This document shows positions 1 to 8,232 of a stretch of DNA of 38,417 nucleotides, piece after piece. The stretch lies in assembly GCA_035913415.1 (NCBI GenBank), contig JAMIIV010000006.1, positions 1 through 38,417 of the forward strand, written 5' to 3'. The notes beneath the pieces were generated by a model. The model saw only the letters and a program-made list of their open reading frames with translations, had not been told where the DNA came from and searched no databases. Source of the stretch: UBA5070 sp035913415. GTDB taxonomy: Bacteria > Fibrobacterota > Fibrobacteria > UBA5070. Numbering within the stretch: the stretch's first letter is position 1; the number at the start of each line of letters is the position of its first letter. The translations under genes and the position numbers were made by a program.

Positions 1-1
1 C

Positions 2-2530
2 CAGCCTCCCCTTCTCGAAGCCCGCGAAGCCCCCGTCCCCGCTGAAGTCCTGGACCTGGACATCCGCATCCATGGGGCGTGTAAACACAACCTCAAGAAC
101 ATTTCGGTGCGCATCCCGCGGCACAGTCTCACGGTCATCACGGGGCCTAGCGGGTCCGGCAAGACCAGCCTCGCCTTCGATACCCTCTTCGCCGAAGGCC
201 AGCGTCGTTTCGTCGAGTCGCTGTCCACCTACGCGCGTCGGTTCCTGGGGCGAATGGAGCGCAGCGAGGCCGATTCCTTGGAGGGTCTCAGTCCCGCCAT
301 CGCCATCGACCAGAAGACCGCCACGCGCTCGCCCCGCTCCACCGTCGCCACCCTCACCGAGATCCACGACTACCTGCGCCTGTTGTGGTGCCGCGCCGGT
401 GTCCAGCACGATCCCACCACCGGCGAGGTCCTCCGCCCCTGGAGCGCCGCGGATGCGGTCGATGCCGCGCTGAAGGCCGCGGAGGGACAAATCCTGTCCG
501 TGTGGGCGCCGTTGCACATCCCCGGATCGGGACTCCCGCTGTTCTGCGCCGAGTCCTCCCAGCTTCCCCGCGTGGCCGAACAGCTCCTGGAGCTGGGTTT
601 CGAGACCGCCGAAGCCGGCGGCAAGGAGATCGATCTGCGCAAACCTCCCGCTTCGGTGAAGGACGATGTCCTGGTCCTGGTGCGTGTGGATCGCCTCAAG
701 GCCCGTTCCGGCGAACGCAAACGCCTCATGGAAGCGGTCCTCAAGTCCCGCGACGAGGCGCATGGGCTCTGCCTGTTCCGCTGGGAAGGCGGCGAGCTCT
801 GGACGGGAGCCAACCCCGTCAACGCGGCCACCGGGTACTGGCAGAAGGAGCCCTGGGACCCCAAGAATTTCTCCTTCAACAGCCACTTCGGTGCCTGCCC
901 CTCCTGCGAAGGCCTCGGGCAGCGCAAGGGTGTACCCTGCCCGGTGTGCAAGGGGGATCGCCTCCGTCCCGAGACCGCGGCGGTGAAGGTGGGGGGCACC
1001 CGCCTCCCGGAGTTCACCCGCTGGACCGTGGACGAAGCCTTGACCTTCGTGAAGGGCCTCAAGCTCAAGGGGGCCGCTGCCGAGATCGCCGTTCCCGTGC
1101 TGCGCGAACTTCGCGCCCGCCTGGGGTTCCTCTCGGACGTAGGTGTGGGGTACCTCTCGCTCGAGCGGTCGGGCATCACGCTCTCCGGCGGAGAGGCCCA
1201 GCGCATCCGCCTGGCCAGCCAGATCGGGTCCGGGCTCGAAGGCGTGATGTACGTGCTGGATGAGCCCACCACGGGTCTGCACCAGAGCGACACCGCACGC
1301 CTCGTGGCGACCTTGTTCCGCCTGCGCGACCTGGGCAATTCCGTGGTCGTGGTCGAACACGATCCCGAGCTCATCCGCGCCGCCGACCACGTGATCGACA
1401 TGGGACCCGGGGCGGGGGAGATGGGCGGCGAAGTCGTGGCCAGCGGCACCGTCGCGGTCATCGAGGCCCATCCCACCAGTTTGACCTCGGCGTACCTGTC
1501 GGGTCGCAAACGCATCGAACGCACGTCCATCGAAAAGGATCCGCTGTTCTGGATCCACCTGCGAAGCGTGGACAAGAACAACCTCAAGAACGTCGACGTC
1601 GACATCCCCATGGGACGCCTCACCGGCATTTCGGGCGTTTCCGGTTCGGGCAAGAGCACGCTGGCCCTCGATGTCCTCGTGCCCGCCCTGCAGGCCAAGT
1701 GCGAAGGCAAACGCCGGTTCCAGGGGCTCAGGGCCATCACCGTCGACGAGGAGATCCAGGAGGTCGTGCTGGTCGACCAGTCTCCCATCGGGACCACGCC
1801 GAGGTCCACTCCGGCCAGCTACTGCGGCGTGTGGGAGCACATCCGCGAGTTCTTCGCCGCTGTCCCCGAAGCCAAGGCCAAGGGCTGGGACCGCAAGCGG
1901 TTCCAGTTCAACGGCGGCAACGGCCGCTGCCCGATCTGCGAAGGCCGCGGCGCGGTGGAACTCGAGATGCACTTCCTGTCGGACGTCTGGGTGGTTTGCG
2001 AAGCCTGCCACGGCAAGCGCTTCGATCCCGATACCCTCGCCATCCGCTTCCGCGGCCGCAACGTCGCCGATGTGCTCGAGATGCGGGTGGATGAGGCGCG
2101 CGAGTTCTTCGCCTTCCACAAGAAGACCAAGACCATGCTGGATGTGCTGCACGACCTCGGTCTGGGGTACTTGCGCCTGGGTCAGCCCGGCAACACCCTT
2201 TCCGGGGGCGAAAGTCAGCGCCTCAAGATCGCCGAGGAGCTGGGGCGCAACCGCCGCGGCCGTGCGGCCTACGTCCTGGATGAGCCCACCACGGGCCTGC
2301 ACCTCTCGGACATCCATCTGCTCGTGAACGCCCTCGACAAACTCGTCGCGCGCGGCGACACCGTGGTCGTGGTGGAGCACCAGCTCGACGTGCTCTCGCA
2401 GTGCGACTGGTTGGTGGAGCTGGGTCCCGAGGGTGGTGTCGGTGGTGGACAGGTCCTGTTCCAGGGCTTCCCGAAGAATCTCCCCGTCAAGACGCCCACC
2501 GGCAAGGCGCTCAAGGGCTACCGGCGCTGA
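2..2530 (+). CDS. uvrA: UvrA-type excinuclease ABC subunit A, 5' partial, lacking the insertion domain
   Basis: DNA-damage recognition ATPase of nucleotide excision repair, which loads UvrB at lesions. The frame is open from the left edge with no plausible start before the first conserved block (HNLKNI), so the true start lies upstream. Seen in order: Walker A (GPSGSGKTS), UvrB-binding region (STYARRFLG to about nt 850), CPSC and CPVC cysteine pairs, LSGGEAQR signature (about nt 1181), LDEPTTGLH, second Walker A (GVSGSGKST, about nt 1633), VDQSPIGTTPRS, CPIC/CEAC zinc module, LSGGESQR (about nt 2198), second LDEPTTGLH, and a C-terminal VELGPEGG block. Only 10 residues separate the CPSC and CPVC pairs, where E. 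coli UvrA carries an insertion domain of more than 100 residues. The first cysteine pair of the E. coli N-terminal zinc module is also absent. The leading segment could be the linker of a tandem, four-ATPase UvrA. The family call is secure; the class is not. Confidence 0.93.
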   Translation, partial: QPPLLEAREAPVPAEVLDLDIRIHGACKHNLKNISVRIPRHSLTVITGPSGSGKTSLAFDTLFAEGQRRFVESLSTYARRFLGRMERSEADSLEGLSPAIAIDQKTATRSPRSTVATLTEIHDYLRLLWCRAGVQHDPTTGEVLRPWSAADAVDAALKAAEGQILSVWAPLHIPGSGLPLFCAESSQLPRVAEQLLELGFETAEAGGKEIDLRKPPASVKDDVLVLVRVDRLKARSGERKRLMEAVLKSRDEAHGLCLFRWEGGELWTGANPVNAATGYWQKEPWDPKNFSFNSHFGACPSCEGLGQRKGVPCPVCKGDRLRPETAAVKVGGTRLPEFTRWTVDEALTFVKGLKLKGAAAEIAVPVLRELRARLGFLSDVGVGYLSLERSGITLSGGEAQRIRLASQIGSGLEGVMYVLDEPTTGLHQSDTARLVATLFRLRDLGNSVVVVEHDPELIRAADHVIDMGPGAGEMGGEVVASGTVAVIEAHPTSLTSAYLSGRKRIERTSIEKDPLFWIHLRSVDKNNLKNVDVDIPMGRLTGISGVSGSGKSTLALDVLVPALQAKCEGKRRFQGLRAITVDEEIQEVVLVDQSPIGTTPRSTPASYCGVWEHIREFFAAVPEAKAKGWDRKRFQFNGGNGRCPICEGRGAVELEMHFLSDVWVVCEACHGKRFDPDTLAIRFRGRNVADVLEMRVDEAREFFAFHKKTKTMLDVLHDLGLGYLRLGQPGNTLSGGESQRLKIAEELGRNRRGRAAYVLDEPTTGLHLSDIHLLVNALDKLVARGDTVVVVEHQLDVLSQCDWLVELGPEGGVGGGQVLFQGFPKNLPVKTPTGKALKGYRR

Positions 2531-2567
2531 GGGGTGGGGTGATCCCCATTGTCGTTTCGGCGTACCG

Positions 2568-2638
2568 CCGGTGGTCGAGCCGCATTCCGGTGGTCGAGCC
2601 TGTCGAGACCAACTCGGTGGGTCTCGACAGGCCACCGG
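2568..2638. repeat. Direct repeat plus imperfect inverted repeat (REP-like or terminator hairpin)
   Basis: The 14-mer CCGGTGGTCGAGCC occurs at 2568-2581 and again at 2587-2600. The second copy opens an inverted repeat. GCCTGTCGAGACC (2598-2610) pairs with GGTCTCGACAGGC (2620-2632). Outer arms CCGGTGG (2587-2593) and CCACCGG (2632-2638) extend it past a TCGA bulge. There is no T-tract. It lies between the convergent uvrA and barrel-protein genes, so it could end transcription, or be one copy of a dispersed intergenic palindrome. Confidence 0.6.
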
Positions 2639-2738
2639 ATCAATCCGATTGCCATCCGATATGGTTGGGCGGGCGATCTCAATACGATCGGGATTGACGC
2701 GGGAGTAGACGGCGTTCCGGGGCGCTCGAAGGTCCACC

Positions 2739-3644
2739 TCAGAACACGATCTCAAACCCCACCTGCCCCAGGCCGTTTTCGTTGTCGTGGGGATTGTTGT
2801 CCAGAGGGACCCAGCGCAGATAGCCGCCGGCGATGTTGTGTTTCCCCAGCAGGTACATGTGGCTCGAGAGGGTCCACTTCTGGTCGATGCGCCCCGTCGC
2901 CGCCCGCCAGAGGTGCGGCTCCACGTCCTGGAAGAACCCGAAGGGCCCGACGCTCCCCAGGCGCAGGCGCGCCCGCCCGAACAGTTCCTGGCGGAAATCG
3001 TGGTTCTGCCCGATCCAGACCGACTGCGGGCCGTACAGGAATTGTCCGACGTCGATGCGCGCGTCCAGCTTGAGGCCGGGGAAGGCGCGGGTGCTCCGGT
3101 AGGCGTCCACGAAGTGGTTGTGGTAGGCGCCTTTGGTCCCGAAGCCGATCTGGGCGGAGTTCCACCAGACGGCCCCGTTCTCCTCCGGTCTGGAGACGCT
3201 GTGCACGCACTCGTGCAGCAACAGACCCGAGATCTGCCAGTCTTCGAATTCGTAGCGGTACCCGGGTGTGAGCACGTAGCGGATGTGCGAGAGCTGGAAG
3301 GCGGTGGAGTCGTTGCGGGAAATCACCGTCGTGTTCCCGATCAGCCAGTTCGAGATGAAGCCCTTCCAGCGGAAGAAATCCACGTAGGCGTGGAAGTCCG
3401 AGCGGTACCCGGGAGGCAGGTCGGTGTGCCGCGGGGTCCCGAACCCGTTGGCGGCGAAGTCGACCTTGCCGCTGGTGGCCATCAGAACGTCGAAGTCGCG
3501 TACGGTCCAATCCCACGCTTCGGCGAAGGCGCCTGGGGGATCGTTTCCGCGATCGGGCTCCAGGGAGACGGAGGGTGTCGCGGCAGGCGTGGCGAAGACC
3601 GCAGGGATCCCCAACGAAGCAAGCAGTACCAGGAACGGAGCCAT
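2739..3644 (-). CDS. Predicted outer-membrane beta-barrel protein, unknown function
   Basis: Codes for 301 residues from an ATG at 3644. This start was chosen because a hydrophobic signal-peptide-like stretch (residues 1-19, MAPFLVLLASLGIPAVFA) follows it at once. No clear ribosome-binding site is visible. The mature part is rich in alternating aromatic and polar strands and ends in VGFEIVF, with a terminal phenylalanine as expected for a BAM-complex barrel signal. An HECVH string (residues 144-148) matches HExxH of zinc peptidases, but it sits in what looks like a barrel strand, and I do not infer peptidase activity. I do not recognise a named family. The gene is convergent with uvrA and lies downstream of the kinase-like gene on the same strand, with a hairpin between them. 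Confidence 0.7.
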   Translation of the reverse strand: MAPFLVLLASLGIPAVFATPAATPSVSLEPDRGNDPPGAFAEAWDWTVRDFDVLMATSGKVDFAANGFGTPRHTDLPPGYRSDFHAYVDFFRWKGFISNWLIGNTTVISRNDSTAFQLSHIRYVLTPGYRYEFEDWQISGLLLHECVHSVSRPEENGAVWWNSAQIGFGTKGAYHNHFVDAYRSTRAFPGLKLDARIDVGQFLYGPQSVWIGQNHDFRQELFGRARLRLGSVGPFGFFQDVEPHLWRAATGRIDQKWTLSSHMYLLGKHNIAGGYLRWVPLDNNPHDNENGLGQVGFEIVF

Positions 3645-3746
3645 GCAGGAAAGATGGCATCGCGCCGACGCATCGGTCCGGGCATTTCCTGTGCCCACGG
3701 GAGAACGATGCGTGGTGTTGGAGGGGATGCCCCGCGACGCCCGGGC

Positions 3747-3770
3747 GGGATGCCTGCGGCACGGCATCCC
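3747..3770 (-). terminator. Hairpin downstream of the kinase-like gene
   Basis: Perfect 8-bp arms GGGATGCC (3747-3754) and GGCATCCC (3763-3770) enclose an 8-nt loop and can extend with a small bulge. It lies 21 nt beyond the stop of the 3792-4442 gene. There is no T-run, so this is only a candidate terminator. Confidence 0.4.
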
Positions 3771-3791
3771 CCGCGGAGACGGGAATGCGGA

Positions 3792-4442
3792 TCAGGAGGC
3801 CGAGCGGGCTTCCACGTAGGCGGCGATCTGTTCGACGCAGCGGTCCAGGCCGATGCGGCTGGTTTCCAGGCACAGGTCGAAGGAACGGGCGTCGAAGGCG
3901 TGGTGTCCGGTGCATTCGAGGATGTATTCCGAACGGGCCCGGTCGTTGGTCTCCAGGCGCTCCCGTGCGGCATCCGGATCCAGGCCGTGGCCTTCCCGGA
4001 GGGCGCGGATGCGGAAGTCCGTGTCGGCGTGCAGCGCGACGGCGATATGGCGGGGATGATGGCGCAGGACATGGAATCCGCACCGGCCCAAAATCACGCA
4101 AGGTCGTTCCGCCGCGAGCTTGATGATGATCGCCGATTCAACCCCGTACAGCTCGCGGTTGGTGGGAAGAATGTCCAGCGGGCTGATTGGGATGGTGGAG
4201 GGCATGAAGATGTCCGGCGTGAACGGGCCGAAATTCAGGAGAGGGCTCCAGTCCGGGCGGAACCGCTCTTCGCGGGATTCCAGATCTTCCATGGGGATGT
4301 GGAATTCTGCGGCGGCCTTTTCCAGGATTTCGCGGTCGGCCAAGTGGAAGCCCAGGCGAGTGGCCAGCGCATGGGCGATCCGGCCGCCGCCACATCCGAG
4401 TTGGCGACTGATGGTGATGGCGAGGGGGACGGAGGAATCCAT
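3792..4442 (-). CDS. Cytidylate kinase-like family protein
   Basis: Codes for 216 residues. The ATG at 4442 is preceded on its own strand by AAAGG with a 6-nt gap; a longer upstream frame has no such site. The N-terminus reads ITISRQLGCGGGRIA, the glycine-rich P-loop variant typical of the cytidylate kinase-like family (PF13189), followed by a helix and the DREILEKAA segment common in that family. A second core strand is PCVILGRCGFHVL. The family resembles nucleoside monophosphate kinases, but its substrates are mostly unproven, so CMP phosphorylation should not be assumed. It stands alone, divergent from the next plus-strand genes. Confidence 0.8.
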   Translation of the reverse strand: MDSSVPLAITISRQLGCGGGRIAHALATRLGFHLADREILEKAAAEFHIPMEDLESREERFRPDWSPLLNFGPFTPDIFMPSTIPISPLDILPTNRELYGVESAIIIKLAAERPCVILGRCGFHVLRHHPRHIAVALHADTDFRIRALREGHGLDPDAARERLETNDRARSEYILECTGHHAFDARSFDLCLETSRIGLDRCVEQIAAYVEARSAS

Positions 4443-4607
4443 GGCAGGCCTTTCGATCGCGTGACGGGGGGAGCCGATCGACATAGAGCATACCATCCGG
4501 GGAGGCGATGGGTGACTCGTGGGATGCGTGTGCCTTGGACGTTGCGCGTGTGTCTGTCGTCACGTCCGCCTGGCTGCCTCCGGTGTTCAGGTCTACCTTG
4601 CCTGTCC

Positions 4608-5174
4608 ATGTCCTCGCCCGCCTCCGCCCCGCGCCTTCTTGTGGCATCCCGATTCCGTACGACGTTCCGGTACGGGATCCCCTGCGCCATGGCGGTCGTG
4701 CTGGGGTGGGGGGCACAGGTTGGAGCCGCCACCGCGAGGACGCATTCCATGACGTTGGAACAAACAATCGATGCCATGTGTGATTCCGGATCGGCACCAA
4801 TCAGGTTCGACGACATCGAGATCGGTTCCGATACGATCGCGGCGATCGAGCGTATGGGGTCACTGTTGGCGCAGGAAACCTCGGAAGCGCGGCGCAATGC
4901 CCTGATCGACTTGGTGAAGGGGTACCTCCCGGGAGTCCACTGGATTCGCGAGCCGCGGATCGTCGCTGCGCTGTTGCGCGGGGGGCGCGCTCGATCGGAC
5001 GCCGCAGCCGAGGATGCTGCGAAAAGGAATTCGGCATCCGCTGGTGGTCGGATCGCCCGCCCTTCGAAGCGTCCGGCCCGCTGGAGCACGGTTTCAGCCC
5101 CGCACCCGAGTAGCCACCCTCCGGTGCCACCCGGGCGATGCTCCAGCGATGGGGGTTGCGCAGGGATGGGCTAG
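4608..5174 (+). CDS. Small hypothetical, possibly secreted protein (doubtful)
   Basis: A frame of 188 codons from an ATG at 4608, with an alternative ATG at 4689. A hydrophobic stretch (about residues 22-43, ending VGAATA) preceded by arginines could be a signal peptide. The next 90 codons (MTLEQTIDAMCDSG onward) have GC-rich third positions and a plausible amphipathic composition. The last 45 codons are low-complexity S/P/R and look non-coding, so the reading frame may have decayed or shifted near 5030. No ribosome-binding site precedes 4608 and no homologue is recognised. It ends 35 nt before nadB. Confidence 0.35.
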   Translation: MSSPASAPRLLVASRFRTTFRYGIPCAMAVVLGWGAQVGAATARTHSMTLEQTIDAMCDSGSAPIRFDDIEIGSDTIAAIERMGSLLAQETSEARRNALIDLVKGYLPGVHWIREPRIVAALLRGGRARSDAAAEDAAKRNSASAGGRIARPSKRPARWSTVSAPHPSSHPPVPPGRCSSDGGCAGMG

Positions 5175-5195
5175 ATTTCGCCTTTCGCTCCATCC

Positions 5196-5211
5196 AAGGA
5201 GGCTTGCCACG
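5196..5211 (+). promoter_or_regulatory. Strong ribosome-binding site pointing to an ACG start for nadB
   Basis: AAGGAGG (5196-5202) is followed by CTTGCC and then an in-frame ACG at 5209-5211. No ATG, GTG or TTG lies in frame at a usable distance. TTG at 5204 is out of frame. Confidence 0.55.
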
Positions 5212-6810
5212 GCCAAGCTCGTTCACAGCGTCGATCATCTGGTCATCGGGTCCGGCATCGCCGGGCTCACCTTCGCGCTTCGGGTGGCCGAACGCGGGAC
5301 CGTGGCCATCCTGACCAAGACCACGGCCGACGAGACGTCGACGCGCTGGGCGCAGGGCGGCATCGCTTCCGTCACGGCACCCGACGACGACTTCGCCAGC
5401 CATGTCGAGGACACGCTCCTGGCCGGGGACGGATTGTGCCATCGCGAGGCCGTCGAACTGCTGGTCCGCGAAGGGCCCGAGGCCATCCGCGAGCTGGTGG
5501 AGTGGGGGGTGCAGTTCACGCGCACCAAGGGCAAGGCGGGCACCTTCGACCTGCATCGCGAAGGCGGCCATGGCCGCGCCCGCATCCTGCACGCCGGAGA
5601 CATCACCGGAGCCGAGATCGAACGCGCCCTGCTGGTGGCGGCCAAGTCGCATCCCAACATCCAGCTCTGCGAACAGCGCTTCGCGCTGGAGCTCATCACC
5701 GAGCACTTCCTGACCTCGTCCGACGACGACCGCCTCACCTGCCACGGTGCCTACGCCCTGGATCGGACCACCGGGCGCATCGAGACCTGGCTGGCTCCGG
5801 TCACGGTGCTGTGTACCGGCGGGGTGGGGCAGGTGTACCAGCACACCACCAATCCCTCGGTGGCCACCGGCGACGGCATCGCGATGGCCTGGCGCGCCGG
5901 CGCGCGCGTGGCCAACCTGGAGTTCGTGCAGTTCCATCCCACCATGCTGTACGATCCCGTCCGCGGCCCGTTCCTGATCTCCGAGGCCGTCCGGGGCGCC
6001 GGTGCGGTCCTGGTCGACAGCCGGGGCGAGCGCTTCATGGAGCACGAACATCCCCTCAAGGACCTCGCTCCCCGCGACATCGTCGCCCGGGCCATCGATC
6101 GACGCATGAAGGCCCTGGGCGACCCCTGCGTCTTCCTGGACGTTTCCTGTCTGGGAAGCCACGCGAAGGCGAAGTTCCCCAACATCCATGCGCGCTGCCT
6201 CGAAGCGGGATTCCGCATGGGCAAGGATCCCATCCCCGTCACGCCGTCGGCGCACTACCTGTGCGGCGGCATCGACACCGACCTGCACGCGCGTTCGTCC
6301 ATCACGGGCCTGTACGCCTGCGGCGAATGCGCGCACACGGGCATCCACGGCGCCAACCGCCTGGCCTCCAACAGCCTTCTCGAGGCCGTGGTGTTCAGTC
6401 GCCGGGCCGCCGACCACGCGGTCTCCAAGCCTCGCCCCCGAGTGGATCCGCGGCTGGTGGCCAGGTGGGACAAACACGGCACCCGGGAGCATCGCGAAGA
6501 GGTCATCATCCGGCACCTGCACGACAGCGTGCGCCGCATCATGTGGGATTTCGTGGGCATCGTGCGCACCACCGACCGCCTGGAACGGGCCAGCGCGCAC
6601 CTGCGCCTGATCCGCGAGGAGGTCGAGGACTTCTACAAGGCCACCGTCATCACCCCGTCGCTCCTGGAGCTGCGCAACGCCGCGCGCACGGCCCGACTGA
6701 TCGTCGATTGCGCGCTCAAGCGGACCGAAAGCCGAGGCCTGCACAGCTCCCTCGACTTTCCCCGCAAGGTGAAGGCCCCGGTGGACACCGTGCTGCAGCA
6801 CCGCTTCTGA
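5209..6810 (+). CDS. nadB: L-aspartate oxidase
   Basis: FAD-dependent oxidase converting L-aspartate to iminoaspartate, the first step of de novo NAD synthesis with quinolinate synthase (NadA). Seen: dinucleotide-binding VIGSGIAGL near the N-terminus, the STRWAQGGIASV block, SHVEDTLLAGDGLC, REGGHGRARILHAGD, LEFVQFHPTMLY, PRDIVARAID, HYLCGGIDTD and the C-terminal GECAHTGIHGANRLASNSLLEA signature. This is the whole succinate dehydrogenase/NadB fold. From ACG at 5209 the protein has 533 residues and the GSGIAG motif sits about 10 residues in, as in E. coli NadB. An in-frame ATG at 5149 would add 20 residues without homology and has no Shine-Dalgarno site. nadA and nadC are not in the window. Confidence 0.95.
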   Translation, partial: TAKLVHSVDHLVIGSGIAGLTFALRVAERGTVAILTKTTADETSTRWAQGGIASVTAPDDDFASHVEDTLLAGDGLCHREAVELLVREGPEAIRELVEWGVQFTRTKGKAGTFDLHREGGHGRARILHAGDITGAEIERALLVAAKSHPNIQLCEQRFALELITEHFLTSSDDDRLTCHGAYALDRTTGRIETWLAPVTVLCTGGVGQVYQHTTNPSVATGDGIAMAWRAGARVANLEFVQFHPTMLYDPVRGPFLISEAVRGAGAVLVDSRGERFMEHEHPLKDLAPRDIVARAIDRRMKALGDPCVFLDVSCLGSHAKAKFPNIHARCLEAGFRMGKDPIPVTPSAHYLCGGIDTDLHARSSITGLYACGECAHTGIHGANRLASNSLLEAVVFSRRAADHAVSKPRPRVDPRLVARWDKHGTREHREEVIIRHLHDSVRRIMWDFVGIVRTTDRLERASAHLRLIREEVEDFYKATVITPSLLELRNAARTARLIVDCALKRTESRGLHSSLDFPRKVKAPVDTVLQHRF

Positions 6811-6890
6811 TGGACGTCGCGCCTGGGGCTTCCGCTCCCTTCCTCGCGATCCCGACCGTGTTCCACGATCGTGGCCGGGTGGGCTGAGCC

Positions 6891-7736
6891 GTGGCCTCCC
6901 TGCCGCACAGCGTCCGCGCCTTGGTCCTGGACATCGAGACCGTCGTCGACGGGCGGCTCATCCAACGCGTCAAGTGGCCCTCCGAGCCTGAACTGTCTCC
7001 GGTCGCGGCGCGGCAGCGCCTGTCGGAAGAACTCCTGGAATCCTCGGGCGGCAAATCCGACTTCGTCCCGCACGTGTTCCACGTCCCGGTCTCGGTGGCC
7101 CTGGCGGGCGTTGATGACGGATTCCGTCTCGTCGGTCTGGCCACCCTGGATCGGCCCCGCTTCCGGCCCCACGCCATCACCCGGCACTTCTGGGAAGGCT
7201 GGGAGCGGCGCGGTCGCCCGCAACTGGTGACCTTCAACGGGCGCGGATTCGACCTTCCCGTGCTGGAGCTGGCCGCGTACCGCTACGGGATCCCCGCTCC
7301 CGGCTGGTTCGGCCCCGACGGTCCCGCTTCGCCGCGGGCCCGGTACAACCAGCGCGGGCATCTGGATCTCATGGAGTACGCCACCTCGCACGGAGCTGTG
7401 CGCATGGCCGGTGGACTCCATCTCCTGGCCACACTCCTGCAGAAACCCGGCAAGATGGACACCAAGGGCAGCATGGTGCAGGACCTGTGGGAAGCGGGCG
7501 AGCATCTGCGCATCGACGATTATTGTCTCTGCGACGTACTGGACACGTACTTCGTCCATCTGCGCCTGGCGGTGCTCCGAGGGCTGGTCCGCCAGGCCGA
7601 CGAACACGCCTTGGTCGAAGCCGCACGCGAGACCGTCGCGGGGGCGGTCGACGACTATCCGGGGCTGTCGGAGTACCTCGCGAAGTTCCGGTTCTGGACC
7701 CCTCCGGATCCCGACGGCGATGGGTTCCTGCCATGA
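6891..7736 (+). CDS. Predicted 3'-5' exonuclease related to the PolB exonuclease domain
   Basis: Codes for 281 residues from a GTG at 6891. The fold is that of DEDD nucleases of the PF10108 type (PolB exo2). Exo I is LDIETV (acidic D14 and E16), Exo II is in TFNGRGFDLPVL, and the last metal ligand lies in DDYCLCDVLDTY. The invariant acidic residues appear intact, so an active exonuclease acting on DNA or RNA ends is likely. The in vivo substrate is unknown. The start follows nadB by 80 nt and the stop is 16 nt before the YchJ-like gene. A perfect palindrome CCACGATCGTGG (6863-6874) lies just upstream, of unknown meaning. Confidence 0.85.
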   Translation: MASLPHSVRALVLDIETVVDGRLIQRVKWPSEPELSPVAARQRLSEELLESSGGKSDFVPHVFHVPVSVALAGVDDGFRLVGLATLDRPRFRPHAITRHFWEGWERRGRPQLVTFNGRGFDLPVLELAAYRYGIPAPGWFGPDGPASPRARYNQRGHLDLMEYATSHGAVRMAGGLHLLATLLQKPGKMDTKGSMVQDLWEAGEHLRIDDYCLCDVLDTYFVHLRLAVLRGLVRQADEHALVEAARETVAGAVDDYPGLSEYLAKFRFWTPPDPDGDGFLP

Positions 7737-7752
7737 TCGGGTGGAATCCACG

Positions 7753-8214
7753 GTGACACCCGTCTGCCCCTGTGGTTCCGGCCTCGCACTGGAGGCCTGC
7801 TGCGGCCGGTTCCATCGCGGCGCTCAACTTCCGGCCACCCCCGAACAGCTCATGCGATCGCGCTACGCCGCGTTCCACCTGTCCGAGGTCGACTACCTGC
7901 TGGCCACCTCCCATCCAGTCCTGCACGGACCCCGGGAGCGCGTCGTCCTGGAGCAGGCTTGCCGTTCGACGCAATGGCTGGCGCTGCGCATCCTCGACGC
8001 ACCCGCTCCGATCGGGGACGCGGGCGAAGTCGAGTTCGTCGCCTTCCATCGTGCGGGCCCTTCCGTAGGCCAGCTCCACGAACGTTCCCGGTTCGCGCGC
8101 GAAGGCGGGTGTTGGTTCTATCGCTCGGGCCGGATCCTGCCCGCCCTGTCCATCGGGCGGAACGATCCCTGCTGGTGCGGCAGCGGCGCCAAGCGCAAGG
8201 CCTGCCACGGCTGA
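7753..8214 (+). CDS. YchJ-like (UPF0225) protein with two SEC-C motifs
   Basis: Codes for 153 residues. GTG at 7753 was chosen because GGTGG lies 8 nt upstream and the product then begins VTPVCPCGSG, matching YchJ spacing. A GTG at 7741 is the alternative. A zinc-binding SEC-C-like motif (CPCGSGLALEACC) opens the protein and a second (CWCGSGAKRKACHG) closes it. Between them is an NTF2-like domain with the EQLMRSRYAAF signature. The biochemical function of the family is not established. It is probably cotranscribed with the exonuclease gene, and it converges on the next gene with only 18 nt between stops. Confidence 0.88.
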   Translation: MTPVCPCGSGLALEACCGRFHRGAQLPATPEQLMRSRYAAFHLSEVDYLLATSHPVLHGPRERVVLEQACRSTQWLALRILDAPAPIGDAGEVEFVAFHRAGPSVGQLHERSRFAREGGCWFYRSGRILPALSIGRNDPCWCGSGAKRKACHG

Positions 8215-8232
8215 AATTGCCGCCAGCGGACC

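Noticed and set aside
2787..5174. A very long plus-strand open frame across the barrel-protein and kinase-like genes
   Set aside because: Most of it lies antisense to two minus-strand genes with clear features. Long shadow frames are expected at this GC content. Only its last part (from 4608) could be real.
4801..6801. A 666-codon minus-strand frame opposite nadB
   Set aside because: It is antisense to an unmistakable nadB and has no recognisable domain.
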